A stretch of DNA of 64,000 bases from Epiperipatus broadwayi (GCA_028023455.1 JAQFVV010006509.1:60001-124000), one strand, 5' to 3'. Positions 25,501 through 38,993 are shown, numbered from the stretch's first letter. A program made the numbers and translations. The notes: generated by a model not told the origin, from the sequence alone.

Positions 25501-26527
25501 CAGACTAGTAATCCATTAATTACAACTGGCATGCACTGTGTGGTGTTACTGTATGGTGATTTTTGCATCTTGTTATCAGCTTATGTATGCATAAAGAATG
25601 GTAATCATGCAATGTAATGTGGTTTAATAGCAATCCTGCCCAATGAGAATAATATTTTAAACTGCTCATTTTTTGTATTATGGATATTATTGAACAGATT
25701 ATTAACTCTTATAATTTTAAAATGAACAAGTCTTTGTTAAATATTGCATAATTAATTTTATTGACATCCATCTGAGTTTCTGATTTTTACTGATAAAGAA
25801 ATAATAATAAAAACAAGAAGACATCAGAGATGACACATTTAAATGTAAAAATTAAAAATCTGCATTCAGCATTCTATACAAATTATTATTACACAATATT
25901 TTGATTGACAGGTTGTATGAAATTAAACAAATTTTGTTGACTTATGTTAATTGTTTAGAGGAGCAAAACAATTTATGAAATTTAGGTGATCTCATTGATT
26001 TAAATAATTTATTTCAAGTTCATAAGAAAACATAATCAAATCATCTAAAAGTAATGCTTTTATTTAAAACATTTGTTTAGATTCATATTTTGGTTTATAA
26101 TTGTTCTCTTTATCTCTCTAATATTCATACCATACACCATTGTTTTTCATTTTATATCTTCTTAAACATAAAATTAATTTTCAATTTTTCCCATCTATTT
26201 CTCTGATTACTTTTAATTATAGATATTTTGTGAAAAATTAATGAATTATGTTCTCTACATTACTCATGTCGTATCAAAAACTGTCTGTAAAATTAATAAA
26301 AAAATTTGTAAGTTATTTTACTTTTTCCTGAACTTCTTTGAAATGAAAGGAATGATAATACCTAGAACATAATGTTTCTGTCAATTCTAAACCTAATTTT
26401 CTCAACATCCATTGATTTTTCTACTTGATATTTTAAATTTTAATTTAATATGTTCATTAAGATTTTACTTAAACTTCTATTACAATTGAAATACAGGCTT
26501 ATTATAAACCTGTATCAATATATGTAA
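25501..26527. other. AT-rich stretch, nothing identified
   Basis: No ORF, RNA gene or repeat partner recognised. Confidence 0.6.
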
Positions 26528-26872
26528 AATATAGGGTATATGTGACGAGAATCTCAGCATCATTGTGATCTTTTAGCATTCTAACATCAGATTTTCAATT
26601 AGATAGATAGTTGAAGAGTTGGAGTGTGGAGTGGATTGAAGTCTGTCCATTAAAGTATGAAGATTGGCTATCTTAACATATATCTGAGCACTTATTGCAT
26701 ATATGTGTAGAGATGATAATCTGGACCAACTGATGATTTCTGGTTTAGCATGAAATACGTATATTAGTGATTATTTATCTTTTCAACATATATGTGTTCA
26801 AGTGTATCAGTGATATGAAATAGAATAGGTGGGTCGTGTGAAAGTCTGTGCTCATATACCCTATATATTCAA
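26528..26872. repeat. Fold-back repeat, family B, copy 2 (left arm mostly lost)
   Basis: Ends are ATATAGGGTATATG (26531) and CATATACCCTATAT (about 26856-26869), an inverted pair. The interior shares GTCCATTAAAGT, GCTATCTTAACATATA, GATAATCTGGACCAACTGATG and GATTATTTATCTTTTCAACATATATG with copies 1 and 3. Confidence 0.6.
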
Positions 26873-28659
26873 CTTCTATCATTTTTACATTCCAACAACT
26901 TTTATTTTTAAAAATATAAATTGATTAATGATTCCAACTTAAATTCCACTTTTAAAAAAATGAAATTATCAACGATTTTATCATATCTTTAAGCATTTTT
27001 TTGCTCGACATCATTTAGGCCTTTTACTTAAATGTATGTGTTTTTTACCTTTTGAAACTTATAACTCTTCACTTTCGCTGAAACATCGATAGTTTCGCTG
27101 AAACTTTCGCTAACATTGATATTCGATACTAAGTCTTATAATCACTGAAAAATAAATATCTTATAAATACTCTCTCACTGAGCACAAGACAAGAGACAAG
27201 AGTAGGTGGCTGCTCTATTTTTGTGAATTATTTTTGTATGCTATATTAGAGAGTATTTTAAAATATTTATTGTACAGTAATAAGTCTTAATCTCGAAAGT
27301 TATATATGTAATATTGTAGTAATAATTAAAGGACTGGAGATATTATTCTAATATATATGTGTATGTATGTATAAACCCATTTTGTGTTTTTTTTTATCAT
27401 ATATACATTCAATAGCTATTGATATTAGCATTACATCGACATTTAAACTAGATCCCATAAAACATTTTTAGATAGCAGAAATCATTCAGCGAAGTTTAAA
27501 TATGACCCATGTGATCCAGACTAATAACGCAACTATCAGTTATGAGTTAATATATATGTCGAATGAGTCCCAAAGATGTATATTCCTATATTTTACCCAT
27601 AAATTGTTTTCGTTTAATGCGTATACAAATATATCCCAAAATTAACAAAATTCCCAGTCCAATTACGTTTTCGATTTTTTTTTATTATACTGTCATTTTT
27701 CTTCTTCTGCTACAGCAATTCATTGTTTCTAAATGTAAACATAATTTAGTATAATTTAGACACCTGTCTATTAAATTCAAAACTTTCATTTACAAATTTG
27801 CATTACGTTATGATCAAACAGTGTTCAAAATAATTTATTTCTAGTCTTATTAGTTAGTGTCAGCAGCTGTTTTGAGCCAAAAAATGTGCTTTTCATTAAT
27901 GTTTTAATTTAAAAGTTATATATATGAAATAAACAGCACACACATTTTTTTTCAGGATTGAATTATTTTTCTCTTTTATCTCGTGTGAGTTGAATTGAGA
28001 CTTAAATTAAATATGTGACATCCAATTTAAATTAATGGCACTTGACTGCTGGTTGTAACTGAAAGATATTAAATAACTTACATTTGAATTCTAGAATAAC
28101 TTTCTGTTGATAAATTTGGACAATTCATGATCTTATAAAATCTAATTAATAATTAGTTAAATTATTTTAGTTGAAAAAAAAAAGTTGACGTTGTTAATTA
28201 TATTTCGTGATATTTGATGAAAACGAATGATTTGATGATTGGTATTTCATTGAATGATAAAAATGAGTTATTTGCAATCAGATTATATATAATTATCATA
28301 AGTGAAAAAGAAATTAAAATAGTTCTGTATTAAGATTATATATATTTCTGTCGTAGGATTATAAAAAAAAATATATTCTTTTTTTTTTTAAAAAATATAT
28401 ATATATATAAAGAAAATTAATTAACATTGTCTGGTGAATTGTTAATTCACTTGCCAAATATTTGTTTAAAAAATTGAGCCATTTGTTGAGATAGATATCA
28501 TATGCCATGAGAACTAACTGAGCAAAAGTTTAGGTACAGATGGGATTTCCAATATGAACTATTCTCAATTAAATATCCAAAAGATAGTGTATGTTCTAAG
28601 CAGCAGCTGATATTTGCAGTATTACTAATAAATACTTCATTAAAACCAAAATAAAAGAA
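26873..28659. other. AT-rich stretch with a short TTTCGCTGAAAC repeat
   Basis: CTTTCGCTGAAAC recurs two to three times at about 27073-27112, and ACAAGACAAGAGACAAGAGT lies near 27185. 27480-27680 is slightly richer in CpG. A short open frame at 27563-27754 has a hydrophobic tail but no recognisable similarity. Confidence 0.45.
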
Positions 28660-29340
28660 TTTTTTTTTTTTAGAAAGTGCAAAAGAAAGAAAAAAAGATA
28701 TGCAGAGATTATAAAGAAACTATTAAAAAACAAAACCAAAAGAGGAAATAAAATGTACATGGGATAACTAGTGAAGAAAAAAAATGGGAATGGAGTGAAT
28801 TTGAAAAAAAAAATAACAGTATAGTATAGCAGTCAGGAAGCAGAAGATTGTGACAAATTTTGGAAATATATATATGAAAAGAAAAAAAAATCATTAAACA
28901 CAAAGAAAAGAGAAAAATACATAACAGAATTTATAAAAACAAATTGAGTGAAGAGAAATTGAATATGATTTTATAAAGATCTTAATTCATAAGAATATAG
29001 TTGAAGTGATATATGTGAAATTGATAAAAAGAATAAATAGTTTTTTTAAAAAAAAAATGAGAAGAATCCTATTAAAGCTAACATTAGTAAGTATGTGAAG
29101 ATATATAGAAACAGATTAAAAGAAAGTTTTTATGAAAATTATAAATGATAATAAGATTACAAATGAAGGAGAGAATATGAGAATTAGATTCTATGTGAAT
29201 AAAATATACCTATGTGAAAAGACTAGCAACAGTTTTGAAGGATGAGGATGTAGCAGAAATGTTAAAGTTATCAGAAATAGGGATAGGTATTTGATGAGTG
29301 ATAAACCAGAAAAAAAAAGTTTTGAGACACTGATTGCTTT
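28660..29340. other. Purine-rich plus strand, possible decayed coding remnant
   Basis: The plus strand is dominated by AAG/GAA/AAA words over about 650 bases, with few pyrimidine runs. All six frames are broken by stops. It may be the ruined lysine-rich coding part of a mobile element, but no motif was found. Confidence 0.3.
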
Positions 29341-29373
29341 TGGACATTTTCAACCCATATTGTTGACAAAATA

Positions 29374-30477
29374 TTAATGGTCTTTCTTAATAATATGCAT
29401 TCTTGAATTGTAACATTGTGATGAAAAACCAACACTAAAGTTTATTATCAAAAGAGAAGACTTGGTAGCATGAGGAGTTGGTATATGAGTAGACAAGACA
29501 ACTTTCTTTAAAATGATACTAAATATGGCTGCATTTGTTAAAACTGGGACACTAGCTCTTTTCTCTAACAGGTATTGTAAATATGATAACATTCTAAACT
29601 TATTAAGCAGAAGCTGGTGGTGTATCACTTAAGTTAATATAACAATTTTTTATTTGACCAGCAAGCATTAGAAGTCTATCTAGGTGAATGTAAGATAATA
29701 GTTTATTATTTAAACAAATAATGTTATTTTTTTTTGTAAAAAAAAATAAATCTTTTTGTAAAGAAATATGGAAATTTTACACAGATGTATCTGTCATTAA
29801 CATAAAGCAAAACTTTATAGATAATGATCTATATTTTTTGACTAGAATCACATAAAATTATTCTATTTGAAGCTAGCACAGGTTAATGTTGGCATTTGTG
29901 ATAGTAATGACAAGTGATGTAGTATTATAAAACTTTTTAAATACTTTAAGCAAAGTAGAGATGACAGTTTAGTTAAATTTGTTAATATATTCCTGGTATA
30001 ACTGTGATTAATCATCATAAATTCAGAATTAAAATAAACTTTATTCAAATAATCATTTAATGAGTTAAAAATATTACAATCATCAATGTGTGATCGGTCA
30101 ATGTTTAGTTGAATGCCCTAATCATGAATTTTTAATGCATTTACATAACTATTTTTTTTCATTTTGCCTTGAATTACAGTATCATTTTTAATATCTGGAG
30201 AGTCATTTCGGCTATTTTCCAACTTATTAGATAGATAATTGTTATTAGCATCTGGTTTTTGATGATTGACATTAGATTTAGATGAATCAATTGAACTATT
30301 ATCAACAGCATTATTAATTTTTAAGTTTACAAAAGCATCTGTGAATGCATTAAAAAGCAATTTTTTTTTAACTAAAAACTCATGTCTTCTTCTCAGGAAC
30401 AGAAATAGTAGAATGAAGAACAGGTATAAGGTTTGAAATTTATCATGAGAAAGTGATGGCAATGTAGATACTTCCAT
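29374..30477 (-). pseudogene. Decayed minus-strand reading frame, unidentified
   Basis: Three open segments on the minus strand, 30477-30118, 30048-29863 and 29628-29374, all lie in the same frame and are separated only by stop codons. The first opens MEVSTLPSLSHDKF, has a hydrophobic stretch (about residues 18-30), then an Asn/Ser-rich polar region including NNAVDNSSIDSSKSN. The second contains NKVYFNSEFMMINHSYTRN. The third contains LLEKRASVPVLTNAAIF. The shared frame over about 1.1 kb suggests one old protein, probably from a mobile element, with several nonsense mutations. No domain was recognised. Chance is a real alternative in such AT-rich DNA. Confidence 0.35.
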
Positions 30478-30650
30478 ATCATTTGACAGTTAATGTAAAA
30501 AAATTCTAAAATGGATAAGTACTACTAACAACCATAATGTAAAAATTATAAATATCTATTCATATATTGAATTGACTGGCAAATCAGAGACTCTCAATTC
30601 TGACCCAAATATGTCCAAGTAATGAATTCTAAATCTGTCCAAAAATAGCC

Positions 30651-30712
30651 TCAAATAAAAGCAAAGACACAAGCAACTTATTCAAATAAAAGCAAAGACA
30701 CAAGCAACTTAT
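30651..30712. repeat. Exact 31-bp tandem duplication
   Basis: TCAAATAAAAGCAAAGACAC plus AAGCAACTTAT occurs at 30651-30681 and again at 30682-30712, followed by TCAAACGAG. Confidence 0.95.
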
Positions 30713-31206
30713 TCAAACGAGCACCACTCTTGGCTTGAGATCACAATATTTTACATGGATATCTGTATCATTTTTTCAGTACACATAAAGTGTAAGTTAT
30801 TACAATTTAATGCAATAAAGACATGAAATGCTTTTATGGATCATTTATTATTTTAGATTTCATTAGTCATAATGAAACATGTGACACAATGGATGTTTTG
30901 TTTGAGCTTTACCCCAAATATTTGTTCATGTGCCTTTTCCCAATAAATATTTTAAAAATCAAGTATTTCACATAAAAAAACAAGAAATTATGGTGATTTT
31001 CTAAGATAAAAAAAATTAATTCATTTTTCTAAATGTAAAATATAAAAAAATGTTAAAAATTTGATTTTGTAGTTTATAATAAAATTTTGAGTGATGCAAT
31101 TTTTTTTTAAAAAAAAAAAACATTTTACAGTCTACTAGTTTGAGCTGTATATCAGCTGAGATTAATATTTCATTTAATAACAATTTGTAAATCAATATTG
31201 CATAAT
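30713..31206. other. AT-rich spacer
   Basis: No feature beyond A and T runs (near 31099-31120). Confidence 0.6.
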
Positions 31207-32190
31207 AGTCAAAATAAGGGTCATAGATCACATGACCCTATTCTTTTAAGTTATAAACAATGAGGATTGCTAATTCCTCAACAAGCTTTATGATAATTGC
31301 TTAGCCAGAGCCAGCATTTAAAATATCTCTATCAGGAACCACCCAAACCCCTGACCATGGTTCCATGCTTTGGCACCCCTCAGAGAGGTGCCAGGGTAGG
31401 TTCAGGCCCTAGATCTAAAAATACCAACCCAAAATCAAGTGCCTATCTAAAAGTTATCTATTGAGTGGAAAATCTGAAATTTTTAGACACCTACATGTCT
31501 TCAAACCCAGCTATCTAACTCAAATAGCTGTATGGGGCTGATAGATCTTTAGCTATACCATATGTTAGATGAGTGCTTGGATTTGGGTTGGTATTTTTAG
31601 ATCTAGTGTCTGAACCTACCCTGATACCTCTTTTGAGGAGTGCCAAAGCACGAAATCAGGGTCAGGAGTTTGGAGGGGTTCCTGACAGAGATATTTTAAA
31701 TGCTGGCTCTGGCTAAGCATTTATCATAAAGCTTGTTGAGGAATTGGCAATCCTCATTGTTTATAACTTACAAGCTTAAGAGAATAGGATCATGTGATCT
31801 ACGACTCTTATTTTGACTATTTATAGTCTCTGTCTTAAGTTTTATGTGATGTTATATTGCTAAGACTACCAATATATGGTATGGCTGAAGATCTATCAGT
31901 GCCATATAGCTATTTAAGTTGGATAGATGGGTCTGAAGACATGTAGGTGTCTGAAAATTTCAGATTTTTTACTTAATAGATAACTTTTAGATAGGTGCTT
32001 GGCTTTGGATTGGTATTTTTAGATCTAGTGTCTGTACCTATCCTGGCACCTCTCTGAGGATTACCAAAGCACAAAACCATGGTCAAGGGTTTGGGGGAGG
32101 AGTTCCTAATAGAGAAATTTTAAATGCTGGCTCTGGCTAAGCATTTATAATAAAGTTGTTGAGGAATATGCAGTCCTCATTGTTTAATAT
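31207..32190. repeat. Repeat family D: three copies, one inverted
   Basis: Copy 1 (minus, about 31207-31558), copy 2 (plus, partial, 31559-31818) and copy 3 (plus, 31850-32190). Copies 1 and 2 form an inverted repeat: AGTCAAAATAAG at 31207 pairs with CTTATTTTGACT ending at 31818, and CAATGAGGATTG with CAATCCTCATTG. Copy 3 repeats GGTATTTTTAGATCTAGTGTCTG, AAATGCTGGCTCTGGCTAAGC and GTTGAGGAAT. It also contains a segment (GACATGTAGGTGTCTGAAAA) present in copy 1 as its complement but absent from copy 2. No coding capacity; nature unknown. Confidence 0.8.
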
Positions 32191-35013
32191 TGCATAATGT
32201 TCATTTTTAATTTTATTTTTTGGTGTACTATATGTTTTGTGTCTGATATTTTTTCTTTTGATAATTATCTAACTTAATAAAACATCAATTTTGTTTGCCA
32301 AATTGTTCTTTTTTAAATATCTTAATGGAATCACAATTAAATAAAAATTATATCAAGAATCATAATGTACCATTGATTGTTGTAATTTAAATAATGTAAA
32401 CCCTCTTACAAGTTGGTATTTTCTTTTGTTCTCATATGTTGTAAACATTCAACATTAAATTTAAGATAAAACCATCATTACTTATCAGAAAATAATAAAT
32501 TTGACTTTATTTGAATGAAACAAATTCTAAATGTTCACATTTTATTTCTGAAAATATTTAAAATTTGAGATTGTAATAAAAAAATGGTCTCACATATCAT
32601 CATTGCTGAAATTATTTTCATCTTCAAAAATAAATGAAATCTTTGTTATATAACATTTGTTTTTAAATCATTAACAAATATTTATTTCTCTTAAGTCTAA
32701 CAAATTATGCTTTAAAAGTTTAAATTTTTTAAATATTTTTTGCAATATTATAATATTTTTTTACACATGCCATTATAATTGCATTGATGACATAGGAAGC
32801 TAAGCATATAAATAATTTCACATTAAATTTACATTGTTTAAAAATATAATGTTCTATTTTGAAAATACAATAGTTCTGTTCAAAATAAACTATTAATAAT
32901 TTATATTTTGGTTTGTATTACTTATTGTACAAAAGTAATTTTGAATAGTAATAATTTCACAGTTTTCGTTATTTGAAATATTTTTTCTAAATAATGTCAT
33001 AAAAATTAGTGATGTCAGAAATACAAAAGAGGCAGTCCTCAAGGCAGAGCTAAAGCCTTCTTATTTTACCAAATGTAAAATTTTCTGGCTATCTATGAAA
33101 TTTTTTCTAAACTAAAATCTTACTTTAACTAATAACTTAAAACCATGTGAAAGATAGGGTCAAGAGATTTGATAGTTAAATCTTGTTTTTTTTTTGACTG
33201 ATATTGTTTTTACTTGGAATAATAAGTTTTTATTTGGGAAACATTACAATTTCTATAGATATGAAAATACTTATTAAAATTAATGTAAATAAGAATTGAT
33301 TTTGAGATAATGAATGCACTTTAAAATTTATTGTTAATGCACTTTAATGTTTAATATAATATGATTAAATATTGTTTTTTTTTTTTGTTAATCATTGAAT
33401 GAATTTTTTTTGCTAATGTTTTTTTTTTCAATTGCAATGAATTCAGCTATTATGTTACAAATAAATTATATGATTGTTCATTAAAAATTGAGCAAATAAG
33501 TGATATTTTCAATATATATTTAGTATTCTTTGATCATATAACACTAATTATTCATGTATAATGCATGAAATAATTATTTTTAAGCCAAAATAGTTGTATG
33601 ATGTTAGTATTTTTTCAAAATATTAAATAAAAATTGAATAAATATATTTTAACTAAGGTACTTATCTTAAAATTAATTATTATTAGCAATTTGTTAACTA
33701 TATAAGATTAAAGTTATTTTTGATTGTGTATTTTACTGATTGCAACTTGTTTTATTTTTTACCATTTAAGATAAAAGTGTTATTTGAATTAGAAATGTCA
33801 TAATGGTATAGACTGTCTGGCAAGAAATCTTAAATCGTATATACAGATATCAAAATTTTAATTACTTTAATTGGCATAGTATATACTATAATACTGCATA
33901 ATCAAAACATAACCGCAGTATATAAAGAATAAACCATGTATTGTATGATACTGTTTTTAGTATAAATCTCATCATTTTATTTTCCAATGACATTTCCTGT
34001 CATTAGTTCGTCAAAATGCTTTCCATTTTAAAATAAGAAAGACAAAACATTTTTTTGAAAATCATTGTAGCAAATACTTGATTGCAAAGCAAAATGGTGG
34101 TTATAAATCAATTCTGATTGCTTTGGTAAATTTTCATATAAAAGATTTTGAATAAGAGAGAAGGAGAAGAGAATATTTCTTATATCTAAAATATACATGG
34201 AAAAAAGACTAGTAGTATTGAAATCATTGATATTACATGGTTTTGTTTTAATATATTTTTCTACATTAGTATAATAAAATAGTTGCTAAATAATATAAAC
34301 TTAAGGTCATTTATAAAATAAAATTTTAAACATTGTATTATTTCTCAGAAATCTGAGTTGTTTTTAATTGTATTATTTTGATATTGTCCATGTCAGCTGA
34401 TATTTCATATTTCTATTACAACATGTCTAAAGATTTTTACCATGAGAATTTCTTTATTAACTATTTGTTAGATACTTTTTTTTTTACAAAAACCAGGATA
34501 AACACTAATTTTTTAAATCTTTATTGAATACCATTTAGCAGTTTTATATTATGGTATCATGATATTTGTTTATTTAAATCTTATTTGATTTTTAACTTCA
34601 ATATATTTATAATTAAATTATAAATAATAATAAAACTTTACATAGAAAATATTGAAATTTTTAAAGTTAACATCTACACATTTTAGTGCAAATCATTTTT
34701 GTCAAAAAAAAAAAAAAAAACATTGTTATATTCAGAACAAAAATTAAAAATTCATGTTGTATTAATATTTTCAGTATTTTCTCTATACATAAAGCAATGT
34801 TAGCATTAACTTTGCATTGTTACCTTTCATGATAGAGTTATCAATGTGTTTATTTATAATTTTTTTAAACTGTAATTTTGTTTCTGGAAAATTAAAATGT
34901 ATCCAATTTTTGTGTAATAATCTAGTATTTGGGTTGGTAAATGGCTATCTTGTAATATTTGTTTGAATAGAAGTATAATTTATAGAGTTGGAGATTTAGA
35001 TGTACTATATAAA
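32191..35013. other. AT-rich desert
   Basis: Nothing supportable in about 2.8 kb: no ORF with recognisable content, no repeat partner, only A/T runs (for example near 33375 and 34706). Confidence 0.65.
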
Positions 35014-35096
35014 GGATTTGAATATAGACTTTTAAGCTCCCTTTGGCTATCTACTTTATCTCATGCAACACACATGTGAAAAAGATAAACAATCTT

Positions 35097-35185
<89 letters not shown>

Positions 35186-35525
35186 GCTAAACCAACACTT
35201 ACCAATTGGGATAGATTATTATCTCCTACACCTCTAAATAATTAGTATTCAGTTTTTATTAAGTTAGCAAATCTTCAAACATTAATAGATAAATTGATGA
35301 GTTGGAAGGTGAAGTATATTAAAGCCTGGCCATTTAGGTTGAAGATTTGCTATTTTAATATAAACCAAGCACTGATTATGTATATGTGTGGGAAATGAAG
35401 ATCTGGATAAACTGATAAGTGCAGGTTCAGAATAAAAATGTATATTGGAGATAATTTTATCATGTGTGTGAACATATGATAGAGTGAATAGCTGAAGGGA
35501 TCTTGAATGTTTGTGTTCAAATCCA
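35014..35525. repeat. Fold-back repeat, family B, copy 3 (both arms)
   Basis: The left arm GGATTTGAATATAGAC...CACATGTGAAAAAGATAAAC (35014-35090) is the diverged reverse complement of the right arm ending TTTGTGTTCAAATCC (35525). The middle shares AAAGCCTGGCCATT, CTATTTTAATATAAACCA and GATCTGGATAAACTGAT with copy 1. A TA array sits between left arm and middle. Confidence 0.7.
35098..35182. repeat. (TA)n microsatellite inside the fold-back repeat
   Basis: About 85 bases of TA at the end of the left arm of the family B copy. Confidence 0.97.
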
Positions 35526-35797
35526 TTATATAATTACCAGTGTGTGTGTTATTATTTTATCTGATGGAGATCAGTTACAAATAGTTAAAGTTAAATATTT
35601 AATACTTGATAAATTTTACAAGCAATATGTTATTAGATTGTAACAAACTATAGAAAATAATTATTCTTTTTACACAAGCAATGTTTAACAGTAGTGTTGA
35701 ACCTGTATAGATGCTCTCACCATAACCATAAGATAGAAACTTAAAGGACATAAGAGCAGTTATCTTCATATTGAATTCAAATTTAATTATATTAGTC
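35526..35797. other. AT-rich spacer
   Basis: No feature recognised between the fold-back repeat and the tandem repeat. Confidence 0.6.
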
Positions 35798-36612
35798 ATA
35801 TAATTACATTTGAGTTTGGAGATAAGATGGCATTCTCATAAAATCCTTATTTGGTGGCTGGAGTGAGAGTATCTTTGCAGATTGAACATCATTGTTTAAT
35901 AGTGCTTGTGATAAAAAGATGATTACTTTCTATAGTTTGATACAATTTAAAACAGAGTACTTGTAAAATTTATCAAATATTACATAATTTAACATAATTT
36001 AATATTGGCACAACATGGATTAAAAAATTTCAAAAGTGCTAATAAAAATAATAAAAATAGGAAATGGATTTAAAGTGAATGATTTATAAATTCACACTAG
36101 ACACTAAAGATTGGCTCATATAATTAATTAAATTTGAGTTCAAAAATAAAATGGTCACTCTTACTTTTTTAGAGTTTTTATCATGTAGCTGGGGCAAAAA
36201 TATCTTTACAGATAGAACAGTATTGTTTAATGGTGCTTGTGAAGAAAGGATGATTACTTTCTATAGTTTATTATAACATAAAACACAACTCCTGTAAAAT
36301 TTATCAAATATTACATAATTTAATATTATTTAATATTGGCACAAGATGAATTAAAATTTTTTTAAAGTTTTAATAAAAATATTAAAAATTAAAAAAGGAT
36401 TTAAAGTGAATTGTTTATAAATTCATGGTCTTCTAGATACTTAAGATTTGCTCATATAATTACATATACATTCAGATATAAGGTGAGCACTCTTATTTTC
36501 TTAAAGTCTCTATCATGTGGTTGGGACAAAAGTATACTTGCAAATTGAACATCACTTTTTAATAGTGCTTATGAGGAAACAATTACTTTCTATACTTTGT
36601 TAAAGTTAAGTA
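35798..36612. repeat. Tandem repeat, about 320-335 bp unit, 2.5 copies
   Basis: Units begin CATATAATTA at 35798, 36118 and 36453. Each contains AAAATATCTTT-like and GATTACTTTCTATAGTTT words, an ATAGTGCTTGTGA-type word, and (units 1 and 2) ATTTATCAAATATTACATAATTTAA followed by ATTGGCACAA. The third unit is cut at about 36612, just before the LINE fragment. The copies are well diverged, so the array is old. Confidence 0.85.
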
Positions 36613-36659
36613 ATAATTATTTATGATTAAGATATAATATTTATTATTTTAATGTTTAA

Positions 36660-38625
36660 TATTTCTGAGTATTAGTAGATTTTAAACATGATTCATATTT
36701 GAATGAAATTAGTAGGAAAATAACTGATACACTTTTAAAAACTGCAACAACAATATCTGGTAGAAAATAGCAGTAATTGATCAAAACAATTTCTACTGAG
36801 ACTACAGAATTTATGAAGAAAAAAGAAAAAATAAAGTTACATAAAAGTGATGCATTAAGAAGGATTGAATATCTTGAATTTTGTAAAATTGTGCAAAAAA
36901 GAGTTGATAATAATATAATATAATTAAGTATAATTGTAAACAAGCAAGGAAAGCTGCAGAACAGAATAAACATCTCAAGAGTATAAAACAACATTTTTGG
37001 TATAGAAAACTTATATCTGCAATAAGAATAAAAGTTGGAACTATTACTAAAAAGAGATATGACATCATAAAATTGGTAGAAGAGTTCTATCAAGAATTAT
37101 ATAGTAATGAAGAACAAGTACCTCCTACAACTATTATATATTCTGAATTTTCCAGGATTTTAAATGAAAAAGTGATACATGGAATTATATTTCTGAAGAA
37201 GAGAAAAACTCCAGATAATGATGGAATTATAATCTATTTGTTAAAAGAAGCATATAAAGAAATAAATTTTAGAAAAGTTATATATCAAACGTCTAAAGGG
37301 TATGAAGATGTGCCAGGCAATTGAAAGAATGCAGGATTAATATTAATATTTTAAAAAGTTGATAAAGAAGATACTAGAAATTGCAGACCTATCAGTCTTT
37401 TATCAGTTTTATACAAAAATTTTAACAATATAATTACAACTCATCTATATAGAACATTTGATTTCAATCAACCAAAATAACAAGCTGAATTTTAAAGTAG
37501 TTTTAATACAGTAGATTATATGCAAATATTGAAAGAAGTTATAGAAAGGACTAATGAATATGAATTGCCATTATGCTTTGGATTTGTTGTTTATGAAAAG
37601 ACATTTCATTCTGTAAGCATTTCTTCAATGATTAAAACATTGGATCATCAAGATGTAGACCCAAGATTTATAAAAATACAACAGCAAAAATTACATTACA
37701 TAATGATTCTAGGAAGATTAACATTGAGAAGGGTGTAAGACAGTGAAATCCATAGCTACAAATCTTTTTACAGCAGGGCTGCAAGAAGTATTTTGTGAGT
37801 TAAAATAGAAAGCTAAAGAAGTAAAAGTAAGTGAAGATATGGTATTTAAGTTATTTAATTTGTTACAGATCATGTAGTTGGTTTTGCTAATAATACTTCA
37901 GAGCTTTAGGAAACGGTACAGCAGTTATCAGATGAAAATAAAAATGTAGGACTAAAGGTAAATGTTAAAAAAACTAAAGTAATTTTCAATGGATTTTCTC
38001 AAAATATAAAAATAAAATTGATTATGATGAGTTGGAATAAGTTAACAACTACAAATGCCTTTGTTAGATTATTATTAAAGATGGTAACATATTGGATAAA
38101 ATTAATCATAGAATTAAACTTGGAGTGCTTTTGGTAGAAATAACTTAATATTAAAAGGAAATATGCTTATGTGTTTGAAAAGGAAGGTTTTTAATAAATG
38201 TGCTTTCCCAGTTTTTACTTATGGATATGACACCTGGACACTTAACAGAAGGTGAATACAAAGAGTTCAGACAATGAAGTAAGGAGATATGCATGCAAGG
38301 AGTAACAAGAAAAGATCAAAAATACACTATATGGGTAAGAGAACAAACGGATATCATTGACATTGTTGAAAAAATTAAAAGACTGAAATAGTGTTAGGCT
38401 GTACATATTGTTAAAAGATATTGTAATAGATGGACAATTGAAATTTTAAACTGGATTCCAAGAGATAAGACCCAGAAGTAGATCATGTGTGAGTGGATGG
38501 ATAAAAAAAGTGTAAAGGGATAATGTGGATGAGAGAGGTTAGAGATCAAAGAAAATTTACTGAGCTCAGAGAGACCTTCATCCTGCAGTGGATTGATAAT
38601 GGTTGACGATGATGATGATGATTTT
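36660..38625 (+). mobile_element. RTE LINE, copy 2 (5'-truncated, heavily decayed)
   Basis: Aligns with copy 1 from 6536 to its end. It opens AGTATTAGTAGATTTTAAACATGATTC and ends CAGTGGATTGATAATGGTTGACGATGATGATGATGATT, showing the (GAT)n tail typical of RTE elements. The endonuclease is missing, which fits incomplete reverse transcription. Recognisable coding pieces include [16 protein letters not shown] (37073), [10 protein letters not shown] (near 37387) and [20 protein letters not shown] (near 37535). Motif A reads FVVYEKTFHS, so both Asp positions of the [10 protein letters not shown] box are lost. The FADD box has become VTDH (near 37870). Many stops and indels make it a fossil. Confidence 0.9.
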
Positions 38626-38993
38626 AAGGTTTTAATGGTTTTTTAATTTAATCATGTTTCCATAATGAAAGTTATCTATGATATATGCAGAAATGAAAGT
38701 GTTATATAATTGAAATATTTATAAATATTCCCCTTCTTTCTTTATCCACACAGATCCACCAATATTTTTAGGGAGTACATAGTATCATTACTGATACTTG
38801 TTGCACTGATACTTTTATAGATATTATTTGTTCAATTAAGTCAAACTCTGGACAACATTGTATTGCAGTTATATTTATAATATGAGCATAATAAGCATAT
38901 AATATTCTGCCACTTGTATCTGCTAAAATTAGGTGAAATAAATCCATGCGTTAAGAAGAGTATATAATAAAGAAAATATAATACAAATAAAAT
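38626..38993. other. AT-rich spacer
   Basis: No feature recognised. Confidence 0.6.
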
